Shown here: piece after piece, positions 1 through 5,459 of the stretch
How positions within the stretch are numbered: the first letter of the stretch is position 1
Layout: the number at the start of each line of letters is the position of its first letter
NCBI GenBank assembly: GCA_020444775.1
Contig: JAGRHX010000647.1
Coordinates: 1-6,786 of the forward strand
DNA: 6,786 nt
Source of the DNA: Gammaproteobacteria bacterium
GTDB lineage: Bacteria; Pseudomonadota; Gammaproteobacteria; HK1
Reading direction: 5' to 3'
The notes under the pieces: generated by a model
Seen by the model: the letters and a program-made list of their open reading frames with translations, nothing else
The model's database searches: none
Told to the model about the DNA's origin: nothing
Program-made: the position numbers and the translations under genes

Positions 1-1256
1 GTGCTACCGACCAGCACCACGATGACCCATTGCTGCTCCGCCGCCAGCGCGCCATTGGCCAGGTACCATTTGCTGACGAACCCCGCCAACGGCGGTACTC
101 CGATCATGCCGAGCGCGGCAAGCGTGAAGGCAGCCATGGTCCACGGCATGCGGCGCCCGCAGCCCGCCATCTGATCGACCCGATGAATGCCCGACACCTC
201 GGCCAGGTTACCGGCGCAGAAGAACAGCGTGATCTTCATCAGTCCCTGGTGAACCAGGTGGGCGATACCACCGATGCTCGCGATCGGTCCGAAGGTCGCG
301 ATGCCGAGCGCGATGTAGGACACCTGACTCACGGTGGACCAGGCCAGACGCGGCTTGAGCTCGCGTTGGTTCAGCGCCCGGAACGATCCGTACAGGATCG
401 TGAATCCAGCCAGCATCGACAGCGGCAGCAGCACGCCCAGCTGCTCGGCGTATTCGACCCCATACAGATCGTAGATGACCCGCGCGATGGCAAACGCGCC
501 GGCCTTGACGACCGCCACGGCGTGCAGCAAGGCGCTGACCGGGGCGGGTGCCACCATCGAACGCGGTAGCCAGCCGTGCAGCGGGAACAGCGCGGCCTTG
601 ACGCCAAAACCCATGATCAGCAGGAAGAAGGCAATGATGAGCACGGGCTGGGGCAGCTCACGCAGCGGCGCGAAGCCCGCCTCCACGAAGTCCACCGATC
701 CCAGTAGCGCGTGCAGCCACACGGTGGCCACCAGCACCAGCATGCCACCGGTGAGGGTGTAGGCCAGATACACGCGACCGGCCGCGACAGCCTCGCGCGT
801 TCCCCGATGCACGACCAACGGGAAGGTCGCGATGGTAAGGGCCTCGTAGAAGAGCAGCATCGTGAACAGATTGCCGGCCATTGAGATGCCGGCGGTCGCG
901 CTGACGCACAGACCGAAGAAACCGAAGAAGCGACTGCGGCCGGTACCCTTCTCCAGGTAGCCCACCGCGTACACGGTCGTTGCCAGCCACAAGAACGCCG
1001 ACAGCGTCAGAAACAGCACCGAAAGCGCATCCGCGCGTAGCGAGAGCACCAGGTCGGGAAGCAGCTCGTACTCCACCACATAGCTTCGCCCCTCGCCCAG
1101 TCCATCGAGCAGCACCAGCACCAGCGCGAGCTTGAACGTGGCGCTGGCCAGATTGAGCGTGGTACGCAACCGCGAGTGGCTCTCGGAGATGAAAAAGATC
1201 AGCAGACCGCAGCTCAACGAGGTGAGCACGATCCACAAAGGCAGGTACGAATGCAT
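1..1256 (-). CDS. Second antiporter-like subunit (MrpD/NuoM-type, D'), C-terminus cut by window edge
   Basis: This is an inner-membrane, proton- or cation-translocating subunit of the Mrp/complex I antiporter superfamily (Proton_antipo_M). The frame is open for 418 codons from the ATG at 1256 to the left edge; full-length relatives have roughly 480-500 residues. The core is intact: Glu138 in the helix LLFYEALTIATFPLVV, Lys220 in GFGVKAALFPLHGWLP, Lys251 in HAVAVVKAGAF, Lys341 in HQGLMKITLFF, and Lys396 in PPLAGFVSKWYL. These correspond to the conserved Glu/Lys proton-path residues of NuoM/NuoL/MrpD. The start overlaps the stop of the preceding D gene by one base (TGATG), with GGGGAGG 11 bases upstream. 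Sequence from the D gene upstream is clearly divergent, so this is an ancient paralogue rather than a recent duplication. It resembles the second antiporter subunit (H') of Mbs-type complexes more than a NuoL-like MrpA, but without the C-terminus this assignment is tentative. Confidence 0.93.
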   Translation of the reverse strand, partial: MHSYLPLWIVLTSLSCGLLIFFISESHSRLRTTLNLASATFKLALVLVLLDGLGEGRSYVVEYELLPDLVLSLRADALSVLFLTLSAFLWLATTVYAVGYLEKGTGRSRFFGFFGLCVSATAGISMAGNLFTMLLFYEALTIATFPLVVHRGTREAVAAGRVYLAYTLTGGMLVLVATVWLHALLGSVDFVEAGFAPLRELPQPVLIIAFFLLIMGFGVKAALFPLHGWLPRSMVAPAPVSALLHAVAVVKAGAFAIARVIYDLYGVEYAEQLGVLLPLSMLAGFTILYGSFRALNQRELKPRLAWSTVSQVSYIALGIATFGPIASIGGIAHLVHQGLMKITLFFCAGNLAEVSGIHRVDQMAGCGRRMPWTMAAFTLAALGMIGVPPLAGFVSKWYLANGALAAEQQWVIVVLVGS

Positions 1257-2716
1257 CACGACAGCGGCCTCCCCGCGGACAAGCCAATCGACGCCAGATC
1301 CACCCAGTAGCCGGCGGTCATACCGATGAGCAAGGCGAGCAGTGCGAGCATCAGCGCTGCCCATTGCAACGATGCGCCGACCGCGATCCCGTTGGTGCTG
1401 CCGCCACCCTGTGGCTCGTGGATGAAGCCGTGGGACAAGGCACGGACCAAGGCCGCGGCGGAGAGCAATCCGCCCAGGACGAACGGCGGAATCCACCACC
1501 ACAGCTCGGCTGCATAGGCGGACTGAATCAAGATCCACTTACCGACGAACCCGCCGCTCGGTGGCAGCCCGACCAGCGCGATGGCGCTCAACGCGAGCGC
1601 GAACGCGGTGACCGGCATCTGTTGAAGCAAGCCATGCAGCGACTCCAAACCGTCGCGACCTCGCTGGGCCAGGATGCAGCCCGCGGCAAGAAAGCCGCCT
1701 GCCTTGGCGAACGCGTGATTGGCGGCCAGCAGCGCCACACCGGGCAGCGCGGTGATCGGGTCGGCCCGCAGCAGCGGCACGACGAGCACCAGATATCCCA
1801 TCTGCGCAATGGTCGAGTATGCGATCACCAGCTTGAGCCGATGCACGCGCAGCGCCATCACGCTGCCCCAAGCCAACGCGCATACGCCGAGCAGCGCCAA
1901 CAGCGTGTCGCCGGCAGGCATGCCCGCGTCGCCGAGCACCTCGGACCATAGTCGCCACAGCAAGAACACGCCGGCCTTGACGACCACACCAGACAGGACG
2001 GCGCTTGCCGCGGCCGGCGCATTACCGTGCGCCCCCGGCAACCATCCATGCAGCGGGAACACTGCGCTCTTGAGCAGGATTCCGGCGGTCATCAAGGCAA
2101 TGGCAACCGCGGCCGTAGGTCCCGCACCCGTATCGCCGAGCCCGGCGAATGACAGCGTGCCGCTCGCCGCGTACAGCAATGCCACGCCGAGGAGGTAGAG
2201 CAACGAGCCCGTCAGACCGGCAACCAGGTAGCTGAGCGCGGCGCGCAGCGCGCGCTGGCTGTCAGGGCGCACGACGAGAGACACCGCCGCTATGGAGAGC
2301 AGCTCGAGCGCTACATAGACGGTGAAGGCGTCGTTGGCCAGAAACACCACGACCAACGCCGCCCAGGTCAACAGCCATGAGGCCGTGAAGGTATCCGAAC
2401 GCCGCTCGGCCGCTGCCGAGATGCCACACACGAACATCAGCACTGACACCACACCGACCAGCAGCGCCCCGGTGCCGCTCGTGGCCAGCGTGATACCGAG
2501 CGGCGGGCTCCAGCCGGCGAGCACCAGCTCACGCGGCCCGAGCAGGTACACATCGACGGCCACTGCCAGACCGATGACGAATCCAGCGAAGCCGAACAGC
2601 TGCATCCATCGCGCGGCTGCCCTGGGCAACACGAGCACGGCCATGGCCCCGGCCACCGGCACCAGCACGGCGAGGATCGGCAGCTGGCCCTGAAGGAAGT
2701 GCAGCATCGAAGTCAT
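1256..2716 (-). CDS. mnhD: Na+/H+ antiporter subunit D (MrpD/MnhD)
   Basis: Encodes a 486-residue antiporter-like subunit of the Mrp complex, of normal family length, probably with 14 transmembrane helices. It is thought to carry one ion channel of the complex. Visible core residues are Glu138 (VYVALELLSIAAVSLVV), Lys216 in AGILLKSAVFPLHGWLP, Lys247 in SGVVVKAGVFLLW, Lys295 in RVHRLKLVIAYSTIAQMGYL, Lys338 in NHAFAKAGGFLAAG, and Lys393 in PPSGGFVGKWIL. All match the Proton_antipo_M family pattern shared with NuoL/M/N. The ATG at 2716 overlaps the C gene stop by four bases (ATGA); a second in-frame ATG at 2707 is possible because the purine-rich AGGGGAG sits only 2 bases before the first. It is followed directly by a second antiporter-like gene with a 1-base overlap, indicating translational coupling. 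Confidence 0.96.
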   Translation of the reverse strand: MTSMLHFLQGQLPILAVLVPVAGAMAVLVLPRAAARWMQLFGFAGFVIGLAVAVDVYLLGPRELVLAGWSPPLGITLATSGTGALLVGVVSVLMFVCGISAAAERRSDTFTASWLLTWAALVVVFLANDAFTVYVALELLSIAAVSLVVRPDSQRALRAALSYLVAGLTGSLLYLLGVALLYAASGTLSFAGLGDTGAGPTAAVAIALMTAGILLKSAVFPLHGWLPGAHGNAPAAASAVLSGVVVKAGVFLLWRLWSEVLGDAGMPAGDTLLALLGVCALAWGSVMALRVHRLKLVIAYSTIAQMGYLVLVVPLLRADPITALPGVALLAANHAFAKAGGFLAAGCILAQRGRDGLESLHGLLQQMPVTAFALALSAIALVGLPPSGGFVGKWILIQSAYAAELWWWIPPFVLGGLLSAAALVRALSHGFIHEPQGGGSTNGIAVGASLQWAALMLALLALLIGMTAGYWVDLASIGLSAGRPLS

Positions 2717-3006
2717 GACTCCCCTGCCTCGCTCTCACCCAGCTGCGCCAGCCGCCTGACGATCCCGAGCGCAAGACCCGTCGCGCTCACGGCAACGACC
2801 AATCCGGTCAGGACCATCGCGTGCGTGACCGGGTCGGCAACCGGGTTCCGAGCAGCCAGGGCGACGAAGATGGTGAGCACACCCACCGATGCGATGTTGA
2901 GCGCAAGGATGCGCCGCAGCGCATCTGCGGCGCAGACGATGCCGTAGACACCCGCGCCCATGAGTCCCACACCTCCCGCGAGAAAGATCACCACCGTGCT
3001 CATCAT
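2713..3006 (-). CDS. mnhC: Na+/H+ antiporter subunit C (MrpC/MnhC, NuoK-like)
   Basis: A small three-helix membrane subunit of 97 residues (or 96 from the second ATG at 3003), homologous to NuoK and MbhG. Helices lie at about 4-26, 31-52 and 63-83. The family signature is seen in ADPVTHAMVLTGLVVAVSAT (57-76), equivalent to the DPLPQALVLTAIVI segment of typical MrpC. It is a little shorter than most MrpC (about 100-115), mainly in the loop before helix 3. The helix-embedded glutamates of NuoK are absent, helix 2 having Asn37 instead. The start overlaps the stop of the preceding fused B gene (ATGA), and GGAGGA lies 5 bases before the first ATG and 8 before the second; the second spacing is closer to optimal. 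The open frame runs far upstream (to 3879), but that stretch is antisense-like shadow over the B gene and is not part of this protein. Confidence 0.93.
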   Translation of the reverse strand: MMSTVVIFLAGGVGLMGAGVYGIVCAADALRRILALNIASVGVLTIFVALAARNPVADPVTHAMVLTGLVVAVSATGLALGIVRRLAQLGESEAGES

Positions 3007-3956
3007 GCGTGTCCTCCTGCTCGACCGGTGCTCGGCCCCGGCCGCGCCGCCAGCACGAGCAATATCAAGGTCAGCGAAATCGATACCGTTGCCGCCACTT
3101 CTGCGATCAGGATGAAGGTTCCAGCCTTTGCATCCGGCCAGTCGAGGAAGCTTCCGCTCGTCACGAGCGCGATCACGCCCAACAGCAGCAGACCGAGAAC
3201 CCCAAGGCCGGTCCCGATTCGACACCAGTGCGCGGCCGGCGGCCCCGCCGTAGGGTAGGCCGCCAGCATCATCAGCACGCCCCCGGCAGCAATCGTGGCC
3301 CCCGCCTGAAACGCACCGCCGGGCGCGAACGCACCGCGCCAGAGAATGGCGCCACCAAGCACGATCAGCATCGCGACCGCCGGTTTTGCATAGCTTGCAA
3401 GCACCGGATCGAGCGACGTGGCCCCCGGTATCGAGCCGCGAACATCCAGGCGCCATATACCGATCAGGGCGGCTACCAGCACACACAGCTCGAGGAACGT
3501 ATCGAAGCTGCGAAAATCGAGCAGCACCGCGGTGACCGGATGCGTCACGCCGGTGGCTGCAATCTCTGCCTGCACTTCGACCGCCAATCCCCCCTGGCTG
3601 CCCAGCAGGGGCAGCAGGGCGCCCGCGACAACCCCCATCGCCCCGCACGCAGCCAACAGCGCGAACAGTCGTCGCCGTCGGGAGGGCGACGCCCAGGGCA
3701 AACGCCGCCGCGGTTCGAACCAGACGGCAAGCAGCATGGCACCGGTGATGGCGCTGCCCAGAGCAGCCTCCGCAAGTGCCAGATCCGGAGCCCTCAACCG
3801 CACCCAGGCGATCGCCATGACCAGCCCGAGCACGATGAACAAGGCGATGCTGCCAAACGCATCGCGTGTGCTTACACATCGCCAGGCGATGAAGACCAGG
3901 GTAGCGGCCAGCGTGGCGTCCAGCAGGACCGACATCGTCTCAGTCATGGCGCACAT
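3003..3956 (-). CDS. mnhB: Fused antiporter subunit: MbhD/MbhE-like (MrpA C-terminal) plus MrpB
   Basis: A 317-residue membrane protein combining pieces that are separate in other Mrp systems. Residues about 8-80 form an MbhD/DUF4040 domain with RAPDLALAEAALGSAITGAM (55-74) and Glu63. Residues about 95-170 look like MbhE, with THPVTAVLLDFRSFDTFLEL (138-157). Both parts normally sit at the C-terminus of MrpA. Residues about 188-305 are MrpB/MbhF, recognised by the APGGAFQAGATIAAGGVLMM stretch (211-230), a variant of the usual PGGGFQGG, and a last hydrophobic helix (280-303). An arginine-rich cytoplasmic linker (82-96) separates the first two. There is no NuoL-like N-terminal region. Start choice is uncertain: ATG codons at 3956, 3947 and 3935 are all in frame; the first two overlap the G gene by 17 or 8 bases and none has a strong Shine-Dalgarno. 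The gene symbol reflects the MrpB part only. Confidence 0.92.
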   Translation of the reverse strand: MCAMTETMSVLLDATLAATLVFIAWRCVSTRDAFGSIALFIVLGLVMAIAWVRLRAPDLALAEAALGSAITGAMLLAVWFEPRRRLPWASPSRRRRLFALLAACGAMGVVAGALLPLLGSQGGLAVEVQAEIAATGVTHPVTAVLLDFRSFDTFLELCVLVAALIGIWRLDVRGSIPGATSLDPVLASYAKPAVAMLIVLGGAILWRGAFAPGGAFQAGATIAAGGVLMMLAAYPTAGPPAAHWCRIGTGLGVLGLLLLGVIALVTSGSFLDWPDAKAGTFILIAEVAATVSISLTLILLVLAARPGPSTGRAGGHA

Positions 3957-4239
3957 CCATTCTGCTCAGATATCCCCGCGCGATGAGCTGGGCGCTGGTT
4001 GCAGAAGCCAGCAACACGACCGCCCAGATCATCAGCATGAGCAAGCCGCTACGCAGTTCGCCAGCGACGAGTGCCAGCCCCAGCACACACAGACCGAGCC
4101 CAAGATTGTCGGCTTTGGTCAGAGCATGCAGGCGACTCAGCGGATCCGGGAACCGAAGCAGCGCCAACGTGCCGATGGTCATGACCACCGTGCCCACGAC
4201 CACGAACACCAGACCAATCGTTACAGTCACGCCGCTCAT
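3940..4239 (-). CDS. mnhG: Na+/H+ antiporter subunit G (MrpG/MnhG)
   Basis: A 99-residue membrane subunit required for assembly of Mrp complexes (MbhC equivalent). Three helices are predicted at about 5-27, 44-61 and 64-86. The family hallmark is clear: RFPDPLSRLHALTKADNLG at 29-47 matches the LRFPDxxxRLHAxTKADTLG consensus. The ATG at 4239 overlaps the F stop by four bases (ATGA) and is preceded by AGGAGG at a 7-base spacing, the best ribosome-binding site in the operon. Length is close to the usual 100-120. The C-terminal tail is short and charged (RGYLSRMDVRHD), and its coding sequence overlaps the start of the fused B gene. Confidence 0.96.
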   Translation of the reverse strand: MSGVTVTIGLVFVVVGTVVMTIGTLALLRFPDPLSRLHALTKADNLGLGLCVLGLALVAGELRSGLLMLMIWAVVLLASATSAQLIARGYLSRMDVRHD

Positions 4240-4520
4240 GTCTCTCCCTCCTGTGCCCGACCCGTGTCACCGCTTGCCGCCAATCGCAGCAAGGCAATCG
4301 CCGCAAACGACCCCAGCAAGGCCAGCAGCATCGCAACCAGTCTGAGGGTCGGGTCCGCTTGCAGCTCCGCCAGCACCAGCAGCAGCGCGACGCCGAGCGT
4401 GCCCGGTAGCTGCGCCGCGACCAGCCGATCCAGCGGATGCGCGCGCCGGGCGACCCGTAGCAGACCGGCGGCAAGGTTCACTGCCAACGCGAACGCGCAA
4501 GCTGTCAGCACCAGATTCAT
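4236..4520 (-). CDS. mnhF: Na+/H+ antiporter subunit F (MrpF/MnhF)
   Basis: A 94-residue three-helix membrane subunit of the Mrp complex (MbhB equivalent). Helices are seen at about 3-22, 38-53 and 58-80. The conserved family segment is ARRAHPLDRLVAAQLPGTLG (24-43), matching the GPxxxDRVVAxDLLGT pattern; Asp31 corresponds to the conserved acidic residue thought to matter for transport. The frame is open to an ATG at 4592, but the extra 24 residues are basic, lie inside the end of the E gene and are not family-like. The ATG at 4520 shares one base with the E stop (TGATG) and has GAGGTG 7 bases upstream, so it is preferred. The end overlaps the G start by four bases. Confidence 0.94.
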   Translation of the reverse strand: MNLVLTACAFALAVNLAAGLLRVARRAHPLDRLVAAQLPGTLGVALLLVLAELQADPTLRLVAMLLALLGSFAAIALLRLAASGDTGRAQEGET

Positions 4521-5056
4521 CACCTTGCACCTCGTTTTGAATCGAACACGTCGGCCACGCGCCGTTCCAGGCGCGGTAGCTCGACCTGCCACGGCTGCCG
4601 AGCATCGACCAGGTGCACATCAATCCAGTTCTTGCTCATCCGCGCCGTGAGCGTCCCTGGCACCAGCGTTATCGCATGCGCGAAGACCAGCTTTGCGAGC
4701 GGCGACTTCAGACTGATGGGGAAACGCACCACCTCCGGCTCGATACCGGGGTCTCTTCGCAATGCGCGCGCCGCGACATCCAGCGAACCACGAACCGAGT
4801 CGGCGACGAACGACAGCGCCAGAAGCGCCGTGGCGCCCGGCCTCGGCGTGCTCATCGGCACCGCCGGCAGTGAACGCGCCAGCAACATCGCCAGCGCAAT
4901 GCTCGGTATGGCAAGCAGCCACCAGCCCGGCCTGGGCGCATCGAAGAGCAGCCACACGCCCGTGAGCATCACTGCCAGACCCAGGCACCTGGTGGTAGAA
5001 ACGACAATTCCGAGACCACGGTGAGCCACTCGTTGCAAATCCTGCTGCTTGTCCAC
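4520..5056 (-). CDS. mnhE: Na+/H+ antiporter subunit E (MrpE/MnhE), GTG start
   Basis: First gene of the operon; a 178-residue subunit (MbhA equivalent) important for assembly and activity of Mrp complexes. Two N-terminal helices (about 20-39 and 45-63) are followed by a cytoplasmic domain. The MrpE signatures are SVRGSLDVAARAL (87-99), the segment FPISLKSPLAKLVFAHAITL (112-131) and the VPGTLTARM turn (132-140). The only in-frame ATG lies at 5191, which would add 45 residues of non-membrane, non-family sequence (SGPYSASGDPHGNRHAG-like) and would swallow the putative promoter. The GTG at 5056 instead has GGGAGGA 5 bases upstream and gives a length close to the family's 160-180, so it is chosen. 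The stop overlaps the F start by one base. Confidence 0.9.
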   Translation of the reverse strand: MDKQQDLQRVAHRGLGIVVSTTRCLGLAVMLTGVWLLFDAPRPGWWLLAIPSIALAMLLARSLPAVPMSTPRPGATALLALSFVADSVRGSLDVAARALRRDPGIEPEVVRFPISLKSPLAKLVFAHAITLVPGTLTARMSKNWIDVHLVDARQPWQVELPRLERRVADVFDSKRGAR

Positions 5057-5061
5057 AATCG

Positions 5062-5068
5062 TCCTCCC
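5062..5068 (-). promoter_or_regulatory. Ribosome-binding site that decides the mnhE start
   Basis: On the minus strand GGGAGGA precedes the GTG at 5056 by five bases. It is nearly a perfect anti-Shine-Dalgarno match and is the main argument for a GTG start rather than the distant ATG at 5191. Confidence 0.7.
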
Positions 5069-5137
5069 GAGGCGACATGGCCCTCTCCGGCCACAGACAT
5101 GACCTGCATGACGATTGCCATGGGGGTCGCCCGAAGC

Positions 5138-5167
5138 ACTATATGGACCCGAAAAGACTTCGAACAA
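5138..5167 (-). promoter_or_regulatory. Candidate sigma-70 promoter of the antiporter operon
   Basis: Reading the minus strand, TTGTTC (5167-5162) and TATAGT (5143-5138) are separated by 18 bases. The -10 matches the consensus in 5 of 6 positions; the -35 only in its TTG. Transcription would begin near 5131, leaving a leader of about 75 bases before the GTG at 5056. It lies in the most AT-rich patch of the window. This is the best candidate I see, not a demonstrated promoter. Confidence 0.4.
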
Positions 5168-5174
5168 TACGACG

Positions 5175-5187
5175 TTAGTGTTACTAA
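5175..5187. promoter_or_regulatory. Perfect palindrome, candidate operator
   Basis: TTAGTGTTACTAA is a perfect inverted repeat of two 5-base arms (TTAGT/ACTAA) around GTT. It lies 8 bases upstream of the candidate -35 box of the antiporter operon, about -45 to -57 from the predicted start, a position typical of an activator site. I do not recognise the cognate regulator. Confidence 0.35.
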
Positions 5188-5196
5188 GCATCGTTC

Positions 5197-5212
5197 TTTT
5201 CGATGTTTCGAT
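5197..5212. repeat. Short tandem repeat upstream of the operon promoter
   Basis: Two adjacent 8-base units, TTTTCGAT and GTTTCGAT, differ in one base. The first unit also takes part in a small inverted repeat CATCG-N7-CGATG (5189-5205). Together with the palindrome at 5175-5187 it makes a compact cluster of possible protein-binding sites. Chance occurrence cannot be excluded. Confidence 0.25.
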
Positions 5213-5418
5213 TAATCCTGAGCTGGTCCTCGCACGAGCCGATCGACGTGGTATGCGAATGGCTCGTGCCGCCAGGCGACGGTTACGTCACGGGTCGCGG
5301 TGACCGACTGGATCGGGCTCCAGTCGGCAGATCCACGCAGGCTCCCCTTTTCGTTATAGCGATTTACAGTGAGGACCAGGTGATGCCCGGACAGCGCACA
5401 TACGTCTGACCGGTGCAT
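5212..5418 (-). CDS. Doubtful small ORF, 68 residues, unknown
   Basis: A minus-strand frame from ATG 5418 to TAA 5212 encodes a 68-residue soluble peptide with protein-like composition (for example SADWSPIQSVTATRDVTVAW and RHEPFAYHVDRLV). It lies upstream of, and in the same direction as, the antiporter operon. There is no convincing Shine-Dalgarno before 5418. GC at codon positions 1, 2 and 3 is about 67, 48 and 67 percent, which does not distinguish it from the in-register plus-strand frame 5203-5409 (also 68 codons, starting MFRLILSWSSHEPID). At most one of the two is likely to be translated, perhaps neither. I recognise no family for either frame. It could also be a remnant of a longer gene. 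Confidence 0.2.
   Translation of the reverse strand: MHRSDVCALSGHHLVLTVNRYNEKGSLRGSADWSPIQSVTATRDVTVAWRHEPFAYHVDRLVRGPAQD
5281..5327. other. Two adjacent hairpins in the divergent intergenic region
   Basis: The second hairpin is a perfect 8-base inverted repeat, CCGACTGG (5304-5311) and CCAGTCGG (5320-5327), with an 8-base loop. Just before it lies GTCAC (5287-5291)/GTGAC (5300-5304), which can alternatively pair as GGTTAC (5281-5286)/GTGACC (5300-5305) with one G-U pair. Neither strand shows a U tract directly after the stem, so this is not a standard intrinsic terminator. It may be part of a structured leader of the plus-strand DUF502 gene, a small RNA, or a DNA-level site. Confidence 0.4.
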
Positions 5419-5445
5419 GGCAGAGCTCGAGTTGGGTTTGGTGCC

Positions 5446-5450
5446 AGGAG
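5446..5450 (+). promoter_or_regulatory. Ribosome-binding site of the DUF502 gene
   Basis: AGGAG lies 9 bases before the ATG at 5460 and supports that codon as the start. Confidence 0.6.
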
Positions 5451-5459
5451 CAAAGCGGC

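Larger units (their letters stand above)
5057..5459. other. Divergent intergenic region
   Basis: This 403-base gap separates the minus-strand antiporter operon from the plus-strand DUF502 gene. From left to right it holds the mnhE ribosome-binding site and leader, the candidate operon promoter (5138-5167), the palindrome (5175-5187), the direct repeat (5197-5212), the paired hairpins (5281-5327) and the ribosome-binding site of the DUF502 gene (5446-5450). No convincing plus-strand sigma-70 promoter was found: TATAGC at 5355-5360 and TACAGT at 5365-5370 lack a matching -35 box. Confidence 0.6.

Noticed and set aside
658..1287. 209-codon open frame on the minus strand
   Set aside because: It is a frame-shifted shadow of the D' gene; the neighbouring frame starting at 1256 gives a continuous antiporter-family protein with all key residues.
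1254..3006. Possible frameshifts at gene junctions
   Set aside because: The overlaps are regular ATGA or TGATG junctions in which each protein has its own complete family-length sequence, so they reflect translational coupling, not sequencing errors or broken genes.
3007..3879. Upstream extension of the mnhC frame to 388 residues
   Set aside because: The added part overlaps the fused B gene in another frame, is rich in Arg, Gly and Cys, and resembles no MrpC; the real protein starts at 3006 or 3003.
3009..3986. 325-codon open frame on the plus strand
   Set aside because: It lies antisense to the fused MbhD/E-MrpB gene, with Gln/Arg/His-rich low-complexity product and no ribosome-binding support.
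3418..4650. 410-codon open frame on the plus strand
   Set aside because: It runs antisense to four clearly recognised antiporter genes and its product is rich in Ser, Arg, Thr and Pro with no domain or membrane pattern; it is an expected shadow in high-GC DNA.
5304..5327. Intrinsic terminator at the 8-bp hairpin
   Set aside because: No T tract follows the stem on either strand, and no gene ends nearby apart from the doubtful small ORFs.
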